64,000 nt of DNA, from contig NC_066850.1 in assembly GCF_001640805.2 (NCBI RefSeq), forward strand, positions 8,097,927-8,161,926, written 5' to 3'. Positions within the stretch are counted from its first letter, which is position 1, and every line of letters starts with the position of its first letter. A program made the position numbers and the translations under genes. Positions 13,683 through 26,616 of this stretch are shown here, one piece after another. The stretch comes from Lates calcarifer (taxonomy: Eukaryota; Chordata; Actinopteri; Centropomidae). The notes below the pieces were generated by a model. The model saw nothing but the letters and a program-made list of their open reading frames with translations. It did no database searches and had not been told where the DNA came from.

Positions 13683-14788
13683 TCCACTTATGAGGACAGG
13701 ATGTTCTGGCTCTGCCTGTATTTAATACATGTTATGATGAAGTGCCTCTGAGGCCTTGCACACTGAAAGCAACATTTGGAGGGGAACAATCTTGTTTTTG
13801 TTTCCATTTTTGAAGTAGTGCAAGTGTGCATGTGTGTGTGAATCGGGTCGGATGCACCTGTTGCAGCCAGTCGTACTCTTGTATAAATTAAACCACAGGA
13901 GCAACAACAAGCAGCCAAGGATAATTACAGTGAGAAAGTTTACCAAAGGTGGATAAAGTATGAGAGGATAGAGGAAATCAAATCAAACCTGCTCATACCA
14001 TTTATTTATACCATTATACCATTCCCACACTGGATTAAAATTGCCATCACATGCATGACAGATTCACAGGAATAGGACACCCATGGTGGATTCACACAAA
14101 CAGTGCATGCATGAAATCCTGCTTTACTGCTGTCATTTTATCTTGTTTAGATCAGCCTCACTGTTTGCAGATCATTCTACCGCAGCCTTATCAAAGGTGT
14201 GTCAAGTTATCGCTAATGCAAACACATTTCCTACTGCTCCAAGTGTTCAAGTGGCGAACAATGGGTGGCTTTTATTATGTCTTCAAAACAAGACTCTTTT
14301 TTTAGCGTTTTTATTCAGCAGGTTATTTTTCAATCTTTGCAAAACTCCTCATTCCTGTGGAAGTAAATCAGATCTTGGTCACAGTTAACACTGACTTTGT
14401 CATTTGATCCTCTGTTGTATTAGTGACAAAGGAGCTGAAAGGAGCGTTTGCTGTAGTCACAAGTGTTGCAAAATCGTCAAGGACGGAAATCTTAAGGATT
14501 CTAACTTTGAAATTACATTTATTTTAAGTCTTTTTAAAAATATTTTAGTAACACTATTTTTACAACGTCATTGTTACATGTTATTTCTCTACAGTTACTG
14601 CTGAGTTGTTTCAGATGACTTTGTACAAACTTTTCTTCTGTTTACTCTTCAAACAAGACGATCTTTAATTAAAAAGTAATTTAAGTTCCACCAATTTTGT
14701 GTGCTCTTCACTCCCACTCACACTTATGCATACACACAAACACACACTTGAGTGATTCACTGACAAACTTCATGCAGTTGTGGAGTGC

Positions 14789-14805
14789 ACACACACACAC
14801 ACACA
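14789..14805. repeat. (CA)8 microsatellite
   Basis: Short CA run. A second smaller CA run lies at about 14911-14925. Confidence 0.85.
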
Positions 14806-17800
14806 TCCTATCTCCCAACACACAGCGGTTAGCTGAGAATGGCAGGAGGCCCTGCTGATGCACTCTGCTCCTCCATATTCTGTGATCCATGTCAGTCGTG
14901 TTCGCACAAACCACACACACACACACTCTAAATACCCAGAGATTGTTTATTCCCCTATCTCTGTACTTTGCATATGCAAATAGCCCCTAAAGGAGTTTTT
15001 TGTTTTTTTTCGCTTAGTGAATTAGTCACTAAGCAACCAGAGATAACAGCTAAATTTCCACTATTTTAAAATCTCACCCAGTTTATGTTCAGATAATTCC
15101 CTTTTAAGAGGATTTTTACAATTTGTCAACATATTTTTTTTCCATTTACATGTTTGCATCACATTTCCACATGGCATGTGACTGCATCAAATAATCCTTT
15201 GTTGAGAATTAATCCATACTAAAGATTATTTTATTGCATTTCTGGTGGGATGATATGGCAGATGAGAAAGATAGCTCCATAAATATAACATGGCATATAC
15301 CCTAAAGTTATTTTATACATTGTATTCCATTAGATTCACTGTATGGACCCTATGGAGGGAAGAAATAAAAGGAAGGCACAGATGATCTGGCTTTGGTTCT
15401 ATTTTACAAATGTGTTTTATGGGCTGTTTATGTGTGTTCTGTGAGATCCATTATTGGACATGTGACACCATAAACTCCCTTATGAAATGATATTCTTGAG
15501 TGTGTTGGAGGCTGGCGGGAAAAATAAGCACAGCACATGTGGTCACACGGACAGAGTGACACATGCAAGCGAACACATATAAATACATAGAAATTCCACC
15601 TCCGCTCTCAAGCTTTGAACATGTAGCCTATTTTAATCTCTCATTTGTTCAGCTGCCTGTTAACTTGTCGCTGTTTCACAGTTCTACAAAAGAAGCACTG
15701 GATCTAGAAGAAAAGCAGAATCAATCATTTTTAGTGTGAATGTGGCTGCGCAATCACATGATCGCATTAGCATTACACAAATATTATAAAAGGTCAAATA
15801 TGAGGCAAACATTGCATATTTTACAACATATTATTCTCTTATGTGACTTATTTAGATGCTTGCATATCTTATCTATGTACACAGTCAGACTGCTGACTTC
15901 CCTGGCGCTGTGACAGACTCTACACACACACATGAGGTAAATGGAAAACATCATAACAGGTTATTACTTTGTAATTCCAGGAAGCAGAGGAATAAACTTA
16001 GAGTGACTTAGCTTCTCTCTGGGAGGTACCTGGATGGCTTATGTATACATCAATAACATACTGTGCACCACTCTATTTGCCAGTGTTGCAGAGATCATAC
16101 CAACACTGATAGCGTCAATATTTTCCCAGGCTTATATAGTGGGCTTGGCTAAAACACCACTGTCCCATTGGATCGCTTATGATTCGATTGATCAAAACAA
16201 ACTATATTTTCCTCACATGATGGTGGATTGTGTTCAGAAAAATTATCTACTGAATCTGGAGTCTGATTTATATTTTGTAGGAAATTGTTAAGATAAATAT
16301 CTGCAGTCTTTTAGCAGTCAAATAACCGAACTACAGAAACTTTCACCTTAACAGAAAAGCATAGCTGGGGCCTCTGTTCCTCTAATGCAAGGAATAACTC
16401 TGAGACTATACATAAATTAAGGCAAATGACCCAGAAGGCAATGTACAGGTTCCCAACAGTGTTTGTTAACTCTGCTTCAAAAGTCCAATACAACACTTTA
16501 AATCTCTGGCCTCTTTGAAGCAGTGCTCATGTATGAGCCTTGATCACAGCCAATTTCACAAATCACACTGACTTCTTGCACACCAGAGTTTTAACTCTGA
16601 CAGTAATTGGCTGAGATTTGCTCTAAAACTATTCGGTAAACAAGGCCTCCTTCTCTGAGGATGGGGAGTTTGGCACTCGCCGCCTAAACATTGAAAACTG
16701 TACAAGCACATAGATAAATATGCAACCTCTCTCATGAAAACATGCGTTTTAGATTTATTTTTATTAGGCTCAGTATTAGCTCCCATCAAAGTGACCACTC
16801 ATCCTGCTGCAGCTCAAATGTAGAAGAGGACGTGGTTTCGCTTCCATAAAATTCTAATTTGCGCACATCCACATTTCCACACACACTCCTTATTATTTTC
16901 AATCTGCCATTTCACTGTCTAATTATAGAAAAATACATTGCCCTTTAATGCCTATTGCCCTGCAGAGGTTTGCAGGAGCAGAGAGGGAAAATACAGCTTC
17001 TGAGCAGCATAGGAATGTGTCTGGACCACTGAGTCTTTCAGCAGGGATGTAAATCACTATTTAAGCCGGGATCATTTACACTAAAACCACTCATCATCCA
17101 CTTCTACTGAGGGCTGTGCTTAAAGATAATGGCGAGAAATAATACAGCCAGCTGGAAAATGTAAGTAGAAGCACTATTAACCAAACTGGAAAAGGAAAGG
17201 GTGGTTTTATGTTTTGGAATGTTAGGTGCGCTTGTGTGGTTGCATGAGTGCGCAATTTTACATTTAAGGCTGTTAAGCAGATGCTTTCAGACTCTTTGTA
17301 CACTGGAGCCTGCCTGTCAGTGCAGTTTGGTCTCACATACTTTCGTACTTGTCACTTAAGTTGTGGAATCTCATGAGGATGGGCAGGGGTTGCTGATTCG
17401 GACTAGGTCTCTAGAGAGCTAGCTCTCTCAATTTTGACACATGCAGCCATAACTGGTAGGAAGTTATTCAGACATTTTGCTGGTCGGGTACCTTTCACAC
17501 CCACAGGTAATCTGATAATGTGTGTATTTTCCTTCCTGCCTCCATTTCACAAGGTTGCCAGCGGTCAAAGGCTGGCAAACTCTCGGGGCACTTAATCTCA
17601 TTTCAGAAAGTAACAGAAAAAGTACACATCAGTGCTCATATTACAATGTCCAACACAAAAACACAAGTGCAACATTTATTAGCGAGCAAAAATAGCTGAA
17701 ACTGTAATGCTCAGGGACAGCTGCTTGGATAGATGAGGTATTTTCATTGCTGCAGGTGGATTCTCTACCCACAAAGCTGCTGTTTTACCTGTTGTGTGCA

Positions 17801-17959
17801 GTGGTGGCCATGTGAATCATGGGATTTTTATGTGTGCCAGTAAGCAATATTTGATAAGTGGCTCCATGCACGCTGCACATAACAGAGCACCTTTCATATC
17901 GTTAAATATAACATTATGAACAGCAGCAGCTTCTCACCTGCTTTTTCATTCATTTCTTT

Positions 17960-17979
17960 AAAAAAAAAAAAAAAAAAAA
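17960..17979. repeat. Poly(A)20 tract
   Basis: Twenty consecutive A. No SINE or LINE body could be recognised upstream of it, so it is recorded as a simple tract. Confidence 0.9.
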
Positions 17980-18346
17980 CCCAGCCATTTATTGTTTTTA
18001 TTTCAAAGTCTCTGCGTGAGCTATCCTAAGAGCTTTCTGATCAGCTGTGAGAGTGGGAATAAAGCTGGTGGAAAATGAAGGATGCGTGCAAACAGAGACC
18101 ACATCAGTGGTTTAGTCACGTTCTTGTCGGGCTGAGAGAAGGAAAATAAGACCAATGGAGAGATCACATGGCTAATGAAAGTTCTCCTGGAGCAGCCAGT
18201 GCTTCGGAAACAGTCACCAAACCATCTGCTAATAATATGACACACACACGGGAAGATAACCAGGGTCTTGTCTTCAGGTGTGAACGTGTACTACAAATTC
18301 ACAAAATCTCACTCCCCCCCATTCACTTACTTCTGCTCAACCATTC

Positions 18347-18350
<4 letters not shown>

Positions 18351-18377
<27 letters not shown>

Positions 18378-18378
18378 C
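18351..18378. repeat. (CA)13-14 microsatellite
   Basis: Uninterrupted CA tract followed by CCCC. Open frames on both strands over it are repeat artefacts. Confidence 0.95.
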
Positions 18379-18671
18379 CCTCCTGTGACACTGAGCTGAA
18401 ACCATCTGCTGGAGTTCGAAATCACAAGCCTGCATAACACATTCACCCAGCAATAGGTATCACAGTCACTATGGCAACATGTTCCCATGTACCAAACAAA
18501 ATCTACATTTAAGAGTTGCCATGTTGTTCCCACTCGAAATACGGTCTAAACGCTTTGTTTGTGTTGTGTGGGGCTGATCTCGTCAAATCACAGGTGTGAT
18601 CACTATTTTCATGGAAAACTAAAAGATGTCTGGTGAGTTTTGCACAGGATCTATGTTGGGAGTCTGTGCCC

Positions 18672-18672
<1 letters not shown>

Positions 18673-18720
<48 letters not shown>
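18673..18720. repeat. (TG)24 microsatellite
   Basis: The longest uninterrupted dinucleotide tract in the window, followed directly by T6. It lies about 300 bp from the opposite-strand-type (CA) tract at 18351, so the two could pair as an inverted repeat. Confidence 0.95.
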
Positions 18721-18724
<4 letters not shown>

Positions 18725-19883
18725 TTAGAGTTCATATAATCCTGTCTAATTTCCATAATGCAGAGATAGTGGGTGGAGCAGACATAGTAATCCAGGACTG
18801 GACTCTATGGATTAAGCCGGGATTGTCTGGGCAACACAGTGGGAGCAGACTGAAGTTGTTTTCACACACACATGTAGTCTTGGAAAGAGCTGGGGGTCAT
18901 TATTGATTTGAGCAGCAATTGGTCAGTTTGGGTAAACTCCCCTCAGATTATTGTGAAACATTACACAGTGAGGGCAACTTTGGACTGATGCCCTGCAGAT
19001 GCTCCCCATGATTGGTATAAAACCAGATACAACCAATGAAAAAACAGAAAAACAAACACCCGGCAAGCATACAATATGTGATACTGATGTAAAAAATGCA
19101 CACACATGCTGTATGTGGGTGAAAATAACCCAACTAATGTCCCTGACATTTTGCTAAGTACTAATTTATTCTGGTACCAATAATCAGTTCTTACACAACC
19201 AGCTAACACACACACACAAAATGACCAGCACTGAGAAGAGCTGAGCGAGTCACAGTAAAGCCAGAGGCCGCATGGTGCAGGAACATCATCAAAACATTAG
19301 CACTGTACACACAGTACATTCAGCAGACAAAAGCCCCCTGTGAACGGCAGCCTTGCTGTTTTTTATGGCAGTTTTCCAGCGTTTGTTGTCTCTCTCTTCA
19401 ACAGCTGTGGTGACTTTACAGTTAGGGCCTGTTAGAGCCTCAGGCTGCAGTGGCTGTCACTTCAAAGTAAGATGGCTCATCAAGATGGATGACAACTGTT
19501 GGAGTGTGTCCTTGTCGAAGGGCAGGACTATAAACACTTTGCTAACTTGATGCAGGAAATTGTAGTAGTTGTATTAATGTGGTGGTGTAAGTAAATAAAT
19601 GTAAATGTCATGAATGAAACAACTGTTATTTCATAAAGAGGCTAAGTGTAAATGAAAGCCAGTAGTACTTTCAGTCTACTTCATTTATTAGAAGCAAGGA
19701 AGGAAATGAAGGATTTTCAGCTGTGGCCCCCGCAGGCCTGAGGTTTCATTAGTCTGCAATCATACGCTGACAAGTGGGTGAAATTTTGCTTTTCTTCAGT
19801 CTGAAAATTAGTCGCCACAGGCAAGCTGCCTATTAAAACTGCTATTCCTGTGTGTAAAAAAGTTCAGAAGACTCCACATATGA

Positions 19884-19902
19884 TTTTTTTTTTTTTTTTT
19901 TT
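19884..19902. repeat. Poly(T)19 tract
   Basis: Run of 19 T, ending at GCATG. No element body recognised on either side. Confidence 0.9.
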
Positions 19903-21028
19903 GCATGTCAGGGCATGTCTGCTACAGTACAGAACAGTAAGATGAACTGGTGAACCTTAACATGCAATCAAGTCTATACTGCTCATCTTTATATATATTG
20001 CCAGACATGAAAACATAATATACTTGCATACATCTTGCATATATTTCAAAAATTCAATGATAAATCGTGAAAGGAAACAGGATTGATTAATCACCTAATG
20101 ATGAGTCTTTTTTTCTTTAATTACTCAGTATATAAAACATCAGAAAAAACTGACGTGTCCATATGTTCAGTTTACAATGAAGGAAACTGAGAGAAGCAAC
20201 AAATACTCATTTTAGCAACAGGAATTAGCAAAGGTTTGGCATTGTGATGAATACATTTCCAAAATATACACACCTAATACACACACACCTAAATCAATTA
20301 TCATTCTAAACGTAACTTTGCAACACTGATGTCTACAATGTAAAATGCCATTAGAAATCTCTGCTGTTCATTTAGGTCACTTATAAAATCTCTGTTGCAA
20401 TAGTTAAGTAACATGTGTACTATGAGCTGTGAGAACTATGTCAGCTATATCATCCTGCTGTGGTGCTGCTGGTGGTTATCATATCCACTGACTCAGAGTC
20501 ACCCACCACTTGGCCATGTCAGCATATCATCCTGTTTGTATATAGTTGTGTGTTTGAGACTGTGATCAGTTCACGCTGACCCTGTTGATGATAATGTGTG
20601 TGTGTGTGCGGTAGGTTTGAGTCTCCGTTGTGCGTCTGTCTGTAATTACAGAAATGTTTGCACATGTTTTTTTTAAATAAGCAGACCTATGCAGTTTACG
20701 GCCTCCTTCTTTACCACATCACACAGGCCACCTCGCTCCTTCTTCATGTCTGTGTCTTTTCACAAGTATCGGTTGTTTTCAGGAGAAACTGCGATTGCAA
20801 TTTCGTAGGAAGTGTGACCTCCGGGGGAGAGAAGAACTGTGTGTCTCGTCGAACATTCTCAGAAGGATCTGCTCGCTTCTTTGATTGGTAATTACAGGAT
20901 GTATATGAGCTCAGCGCCCACCCACTTCTCCGCAATACACACACCATGAACACTAAACTGTACACCCACATAGACTTTGTAAAGGTGATATATTAAAAAA
21001 AGAAAATAGATTGAAAGTTATGTCTGCA

Positions 21029-21030
<2 letters not shown>

Positions 21031-21059
<29 letters not shown>
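21031..21059. repeat. (CA)14 microsatellite
   Basis: Uninterrupted CA tract. Confidence 0.95.
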
Positions 21060-21062
<3 letters not shown>

Positions 21063-21577
21063 TTTATCACCCACAGTCCCAACCACTTTTTTTCCTTGTC
21101 TGCCAACCTCACATCTAGCAACCGCATGCGTCACAACTACTGTAAAACAAACAGCCATTATCCCCAAGAGATGCGACACAAATCCCCCCAGTAAGCCCAC
21201 TCAAAGCCCTGGAAACGCAGGTTTTGCAGTGGCATGTCTCGGCCTGCCAAACACAAAGCCGACAACATCAATAGCCAAGTCACCGCTTTTCTTGTTGTCG
21301 CTCAAAACAGGGTTGGGCTCACCTCGAGTCACCGTGGCTTGAAGAATACAAAGAAATGTGTATGTGTGGGTCTACACAACCACATCCAGTGTTATGGCTG
21401 TTTTGTTTTTGTCACAACTTTTCATGTCCTGCATCCTTGAGATGCGTAGTGTTTCAAAAACTTCCATAAATCTAGCTGCTGTTATCAGGAATACTTTTGG
21501 TTGTAATATAAAAGAGAGATGGACAAAGTTCAGAGTTACTGTGCAAATTTGTTCCCTTTTATGCTTGTTTGATTGTA

Positions 21578-21598
21578 TTTTTTTTTTTTTTTTTTTTT
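21578..21598. repeat. Poly(T)21 tract
   Basis: Run of T followed by AAGG. Could be the tail of a minus-strand retroposed sequence, but no body is recognisable. Confidence 0.85.
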
Positions 21599-21837
21599 AA
21601 GGTCAAAGCTAGGAATTTACAGAAGACAGGATTTCAGGAACATTAAAAGCTTTCCATGCAAATCTGTCTGGAAAGAGGTTAAGGCTTTTAAAAGTGTTCC
21701 CTTCTAAGTATGATTAGTCTTTACGCTCACATTCTGCTTTCTCAATCTTTTTTTTCACAGAAAACTTTCTCACAATCCTCTCTGTTCTCTCTGTCTCTGG
21801 TGTGTTTTTCTCCCCCATTCACTTCCTCATCGCGTGG

Positions 21838-21892
21838 TCTGCCCGATTGGTCGGAGGAGGTGGAAAGTTGGCCAATGGGAGGGCAGTTGCCA
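21838..21892 (+). promoter_or_regulatory. Promoter-like pair of CCAAT boxes
   Basis: CCCGATTGGTCGG (inverted CCAAT) and TTGGCCAATGGGAG (direct CCAAT) lie about 30 bp apart in a locally GC-richer block, followed by TTGCCAGGCAGCC. Closely spaced inverted and direct CCAAT boxes are typical NF-Y promoter modules. No exon could be placed downstream, so this is motif inference only. Confidence 0.25.
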
Positions 21893-21994
21893 GGCAGCCT
21901 GTGCCTTGTTTGGCAGCGGCTGGAGACTCAGCACAGCTGTTCTATTGAAAAGCAGCAGGACATAATAGCAAGGGCCCCTCTCCATGCATGCACG

Positions 21995-22021
21995 CACACA
22001 CACACACACACACACACACAA
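21995..22021. repeat. (CA)13 microsatellite
   Basis: CA tract after CATGCACG. It produces His-Thr runs in the frame at 21710-22036. Confidence 0.95.
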
Positions 22022-25000
22022 TGTAGGCTGATTTGATTTATGCTAATAAAGTTATTTGCACTAGTTTTGTTTCAGTGATGTCATGGTAGAGAATTAGGTG
22101 AGAGGACTAAAAGTATCACTGGGATTTTTTCCTAACTTTTATTTCAGCTTTTTCACCTCAAGTTTGAATGCAGAAGTGTAACAAAAGGGAAAAGCCGACA
22201 AGGCCAGTTTACAAGTTACACAAGTCTATACAAGTTTTTCTTTTAGATGCTGCCTAAATGTTGATTTGAATTCATGTAGAGTAAATAGTATCAAACAGAG
22301 ATGATTGGCAAATGTAGTCATGGGGTTTTTTGAAGTAAAAATGTGGTCATTTGTGTTACATCTAACTTTCTATTCAAAGAGGTAGTTGTTTGTCTCATTT
22401 GCGTGTTTACCTACATTAACAGACTTCTCTTAGCCACTTAGGAGCAGTGCAACCAAGCTGTAAACACAAGACAGACTCTTTATGTTACTATACCATTCTA
22501 TTTATTTGTTTCATACATTATCACATTTCATTACAGCTTATATGGTGAACTCAAACAGTTTATTATTACAGAGCAACTTAGGAATTAATTTGCAGTTGTG
22601 TTCCTGGCCACCTGGCAAATGTAAATCCAGTAATCATGGTCCTTTCAGGTCTGTTTTTGGTCTAAACACCAGCTGCTGGAGGAAAAAAATGGCACTTCAG
22701 CATTTAAATGCTCGATAACTTTAGCTTGTCTGCCATACGTTTAGTTTTCAGAGACAGAGAAAAAGTAGGGTTTGTGAAAAAAAACAAAAAAAAAACCCAA
22801 AATGAATGAACTTTAGGATGTTTATGGTTGAGGGTAACTGCAGAGTCAGGTGATAATTCTCTGTGGGTTTGTCACAGTGAGAAACATCTTATATTATACA
22901 GTGGTTTTTGATCCATTCTTAATATAATAAAAATATTGATTATAGCAGCTTTAAGTCCTTTAATGACAAACATTGTATATTTACAACATCACTGCTCAAT
23001 AATCAGTTGATTTGTCTTGCTGTACTAAAAGAGGAAATCACGAGTGAAAAGATGAATAACTGACCTTGTCAGTCCTCAGACTTGTTTTGCACTGTGACAG
23101 ATTGCTTAGTAGCACTGGAGAATTGTTAACCAGGCCCAATGACCCACATCACCCAGCAAAACATTGTTTGCCCATCTGTCCCTGTGTCCTGCTGAAACAA
23201 TACAGCCCCTATATACATCCTGTACATTTTTCCACCCACATACTTCACACTTGTTGCTTCTGCAGATATCGCAAATCCTGTTCAAAGTGCATCCATGCGG
23301 GTGTTGAGGGGGAAAAAAAAAAAAACAACAGAAGTGAGAAGATGTAGAGTTCAGACCAGTTGATCAACTGCAATATGCCATGCTGATACATGCATCATGT
23401 AGCATATGGTGAGCTTTTCTTGGCTGACAGCATCGATAATCGGTTAAGCATACATACATGCACACACAGAGCACTATCATCATTATTCTCTAAATGGAGA
23501 TTTCAGCAACATATGAGTCACTCTGGAGGAACAATGGAGTAATTTACAGGACAACAGAAGCTGCTCTGCTTCAGTGCAATATGTGGTGGCCAAATGTCAA
23601 AGCTGCCTCAAATAGTTGCTTTTATGCTCTTCTTCTCTTCATAGGGGGAAAAAAAAACATAAATGGATCAATTTTCTTCTCCATGGGAAACATCAATTTT
23701 AAGGGTGTTTGCAAAGGCTTGTACATTTGAGTCTTTGTGTGCGTGAGCGATCGGTATGCCTCCTGAGGTGTATTCTTCAAAGATCTTTTTTGGGGAGAAA
23801 ACAGACAAAAAAATAAAATAAAATAAAAATACAACAGCTTAAAGAATTTATATATTTTTCAAAGCTGAATTGGGTTTCTAATGAAAACAGTAATAACTCC
23901 CTTAATATTCTGGCCTGGTTCCATGCTTTAAATCATGTTGATAACATTGCAGTGTCCCTGTCCGGCCAGCCTTTTCTGACCTGACCTTGTTTTGATCAGC
24001 CTGTCCTGACTGTGTGTATGAGGGTCTGACTCACAGGTTAGGTAAGCTTCATTAACACCAGAGAAATAAGTTCTGCTCCAGTTTGTAGCTTTGATTTTCA
24101 AAGGACCGCGCACTCAATCTTCAAAGCTGAGTGTAAAAAGAGCCTGAACACTGGTTTTAAACCATGTTTGTTCTGCTTGATATTCCCATTTCTCTTCCTT
24201 TTCCAACTCTCCTCCGTTCCACATCCCTCTTTATGCTTATGCCTCTTGCCATGTTGTACTTACTGACACAAGAAGTCCATTCTTAAACAAAAACACAAGT
24301 TTAATTTGGAGGAGCTATTCTAGGCAGGGTTAAGACAACAGTGTTAGAGACTGTAGTGGAGCCTCTGCTTATGACAACTCCTACCCTCTCTGAGGGAAAA
24401 AAAGCAGGAAAAATATTTGGCTCTTCTTAGAAAGACAAGTATGCCAAGGAAAGAATAACACCGAATAGAAGAGTGGCATTTTGGAGGTTCATTAACCTTC
24501 AAAAATTCATTTGCGCAGATATATTGACCATCCTTGACAGTACCAGCTCTCCACTCTTCTGCCAAATTAATTCTTAACTGGAATTACCAATGTTTGTTAA
24601 TGTTTACTTTATCCTCACATACTTGATAACAGAATTATGTATACAGAGACTGAAAACTATTAAAGAAATTACATTAGAAACAGAATGTGTACAAAAGCTG
24701 CTCTTTGCTCAAAACATTGCCATTAACACATTTCAATCAGTTAGATCTTCACCAGGCACAGAGCAGCACCAATAAACATCTTGTGTAAATACTCTGCACA
24801 CATTGTACAGTACAGAGGGTTTGGCCGATACATTCAGTTCAGACACTGAGAAGCACACGTGAACATGAAGGGTATGTTCTGACAGGATAGCAGAGAGATG
24901 AAAGTCCATTTCCATTGTGTGCTGTTGGCCAGTCACGCACAAGGCGCAAATGTGGGTCTGACGCTCCTAGCCAACAAATTGATCACAGTCTGTGACCTTT

Positions 25001-25562
25001 GCCCTTGTTAACCTCCCTGCCGCTGCCGCCGCCACCGCTACTGCCAGCAGACAGGCTCAGAGCAGATGGCATAGTTTGGGGGGAGGGTACAGTTTTTACA
25101 CAGTCCTGTTGTCACTCAAGCTTTTTCTGTCTACTGCCTTAGTCTTACTCTATTTTTCTCTGTCACCCTCCTTCACAGATTTATGCCCTCTAGTTACATA
25201 ATATTGATGTTTGGTCTGTTTACTGTAAATTAGATCGTGTGTTCCTCTGAAAAACCCCAGGGCAAGCAGTGTTAATGTTGTCATCAATTATCTGTCCAAT
25301 CACCATAACCTACATCGATACACACCAGAAGCTGTACAGCGGCCACTGCACGCACGCGTAGCTAAGATCACAGACCTTTACCCATTCATATCTACAATTG
25401 CAAATATACCCCATTCAAACTAAACCTCTGTGCAAATTCCACACTGGACTGTGAGGCCTCTTACCTGCCCTGACCTCAGTTTTCTGGTGACAAACACATG
25501 ATATATGCCTATTTAAGTTTCTTCCTCACCACTGAGGTTATTATTTATTCTTCGAGGCCAGG

Positions 25563-25584
25563 ACACACACACACACACACACAC
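25563..25584. repeat. (CA)11 microsatellite
   Basis: Uninterrupted CA tract followed by TACACAG. Confidence 0.9.
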
Positions 25585-26349
25585 ATACACAGAAATGGGT
25601 TCTTTTCTTCTGGCTGAGCCGCAAAAAAACAGAACTGAAATTATTTTTTCAGTCCCTGTTTTTTTTTTAAAGCAAAAATTAGCAGAACCTAAATCCTAGC
25701 TTTGAATCACATCTGTAAATGCATGAGAGATGTAAAACCGAATCAAAAGGGGTTGATGAGAGGATGGGGAGCAATGTTGTCTATAAATTTCTTATCAAAG
25801 CAGGGGATTTGGGTCTTTACTTGTGGTAAGAGGAAAGAAAATGTCCTCTTAAAATCCCTCAAAAGCAGACAACAGGCTTACATACACTAAAAGACGCTGT
25901 GGTATTTTTACCCTTTAAACAGGTGCTGGTCTAATAAGTAACCACCCCCACCTCTTTGCCTCTTCCATTATTGCTGCCTTTCACACCTCCTCTCCTATAC
26001 ATTACGTCACCTTCGACAGGAAATGAGATGCTACAGTTCAAGTTGTTAAAGAGATTCTTCCAGGTCTTCTCATGGGCTTTTTTTCTCCTAATCAGTCTCC
26101 ATTTCCTGTCATTCAGTATTCATGTGGATTTGTTTTCTTTTCATGACCCAGGAGAACAGAATATATTTGGGCACAGACACAGACAAAACATTAAAAACCC
26201 ATCTGCTGTGTTGTCCCATGTAATGTTATGCAATACAAAGCTCTCTCAGGGAGACTCATGCAATTACATGTGGGTATATGCCGCCTCTCTGTGACCATTA
26301 TAAGGTACTACCTCTCAGTTTATTATATTTTCACAATTCATGTTTTGTA

Positions 26350-26616
26350 TAGGGTGGTACTGTGCTGAAGTGGTTAGCACTGTTGCCTCACAACAAGAAG
26401 GTTCTAGGTTTGAGCCCCAGTTTTGCCTGGGGCTTTTCTGTGTGGAGTTTACATGTTCTCCCTGTGCCTGTGTGGGTTCTCTGGTGCAGTGATGCAGTGA
26501 CCCTGCAATGGACTGGCAATCTGTCCAGGGTGTACCCCACCTCTTGCCCAGTGTCAGATGGGATAGGCTCTAGCCTCTTTGCAACCTTATGGATAAGGAG
26601 TATAGATAATGGATGG
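26350..26616 (+). mobile_element. tRNA-derived SINE with target-site duplication
   Basis: The head is tRNA-like. TGTGCTGAAGTGG (about 26361-26373) fits a pol III A box and GGTTTGAGCCC (about 26407) fits a B box, with GTGGTTAGCACTGTTGCCTCA between them. The body then has GGGGCTTTTCTGTGTGGAG, ACATGTTCTCCCTGTG, CTGTCCAGGGTGTACCCC and GGGATAGGCTCTAGCC, ending in GGATAAGGAG and GGATGG units. The insertion is flanked by a perfect 10-bp direct repeat, ATGTTTTGTA, at 26340-26349 and 26617-26626. From memory, full copies in teleosts are longer, with a CTTCCTCCCACAGTCC segment after the GTGGGTTCTC part. That segment is missing here near 26485, so this copy looks internally deleted. Open frames at 26362-26706 (+) and 26388-26648 (-) fall in it and are not genes. 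Confidence 0.85.
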
